Below are positions 63,878 through 64,000 of a DNA stretch of 64,000 bases, one piece after another. The stretch covers positions 186,001 to 250,000 of the forward strand of contig NZ_FPBF01000001.1 of NCBI RefSeq assembly GCF_900116615.1, in the 5' to 3' direction. Origin of the DNA: Algoriphagus locisalis (GTDB lineage Bacteria; Bacteroidota; Bacteroidia; Cytophagales; Cyclobacteriaceae). Each line of letters begins with the position of its first letter. Positions within the stretch are counted from its first letter, which is position 1. The notes under the pieces were generated by a model. That model did no database searches and had not been told where the DNA came from. It saw only the letters and a program-made list of their open reading frames with translations. The translations under genes were made by a program, and so were the position numbers.

Positions 63878-64000
63878 GAAAATTCTATTTGTAGTTCCTG
63901 ATGGAATTGGAATAAGAAACTATCTATATTCAGATTTGTTTTTGAAATTAGAAAATCAAGGTTTTCAAATTCATTTACTTCATAATCTAGAACCTAAAAT
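63870..64000 (+). CDS. Probable glycosyltransferase, N-terminal fragment (runs off the window)
   Basis: An open frame begins at GTG 63870, overlapping the previous gene by 8 bp, and runs off the edge. The visible 43 residues start MNKKILFVVPDGIGIRNYLY, the hydrophobic strand plus Gly-loop typical of a GT-B N-terminal domain. Only the start is visible, so this is a guess from context. Confidence 0.5.
   Translation, partial: MNKKILFVVPDGIGIRNYLYSDLFLKLENQGFQIHLLHNLEPK

Overview
The window looks like a chromosomal segment of a member of the Bacteroidota, probably order Cytophagales (Cyclobacteriaceae or similar, an inference from gene style and not from a marker gene). The signs are low GC, almost no Shine-Dalgarno sequences, a TamL-type lipoprotein version of TamA, a SUF operon of the order sufB-C-D-S-E-T followed by a bacilliredoxin, DUF2911 and penicillin-acylase-like secreted proteins, and large Wza/Wzc/Wzi-type exopolysaccharide loci. 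No rRNA, tRNA or CRISPR was seen.

Region 1 (1-31187) is mostly housekeeping and envelope genes. On the minus strand lie a secreted protein cut by the window edge, a FadL-like barrel, a PAP2 phosphatase, hemF and tamL. A SpoU methyltransferase and an SBF-like transporter diverge from tamL. Minus-strand genes for acyl-CoA-binding protein and citrate synthase follow, then the SUF iron-sulfur operon (16685 down to 10265). A four-helix-bundle (23S-rRNA-IVS type) gene, bounded by near-perfect inverted repeats, sits between sufB and sufC. Next come an Lrp/AsnC regulator, a TonB-C-like secreted protein, an S9 peptidase, an unknown protein, thyA, an MMPL/RND exporter, an EEP nuclease-fold membrane protein, a DUF2911 lipoprotein, a penicillin acylase homologue, a tandem 119-120 bp repeat carrying mini-ORFs, a small membrane protein and a winged-helix regulator.

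Region 2 (31212-52729) is a plus-strand exopolysaccharide (EPS) gene cluster. It encodes a large SLBB export protein, UDP-glucose dehydrogenase, a NeuD-like acyltransferase, a Wzx flippase, a DegT aminotransferase, an ATP-grasp ligase, an MmgE/PrpD protein, a hexapeptide acyltransferase, several glycosyltransferases, an AglQ-like helical-barrel protein, Wzz, a Wzy-like polymerase and a WecG/TagA transferase. A parallel beta-helix (polysaccharide-lyase-like) gene lies on the opposite strand before wzi.

Region 3 (52780-64000) starts a second EPS operon: a TviB/WbpA-type dehydrogenase, Wza lipoprotein, Wzc tyrosine kinase, an MsbA/PglK-type ABC flippase, an FdtB-like aminotransferase and four glycosyltransferases, the last cut by the window edge.

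Two sequence elements tie the EPS loci together. A 19-bp dyad TGAGTA-N7-TACTCA lies just before the regulator gene (30632) and again before the second operon (52780). A roughly 46-bp leader/promoter sequence containing AGGGCGAAGCT lies just upstream of the first gene of each EPS operon. Together with the resident winged-helix regulator they suggest coordinated control of both operons. The window contains no recognisable initiating phosphoglycosyl transferase, so the priming enzyme must be encoded elsewhere.
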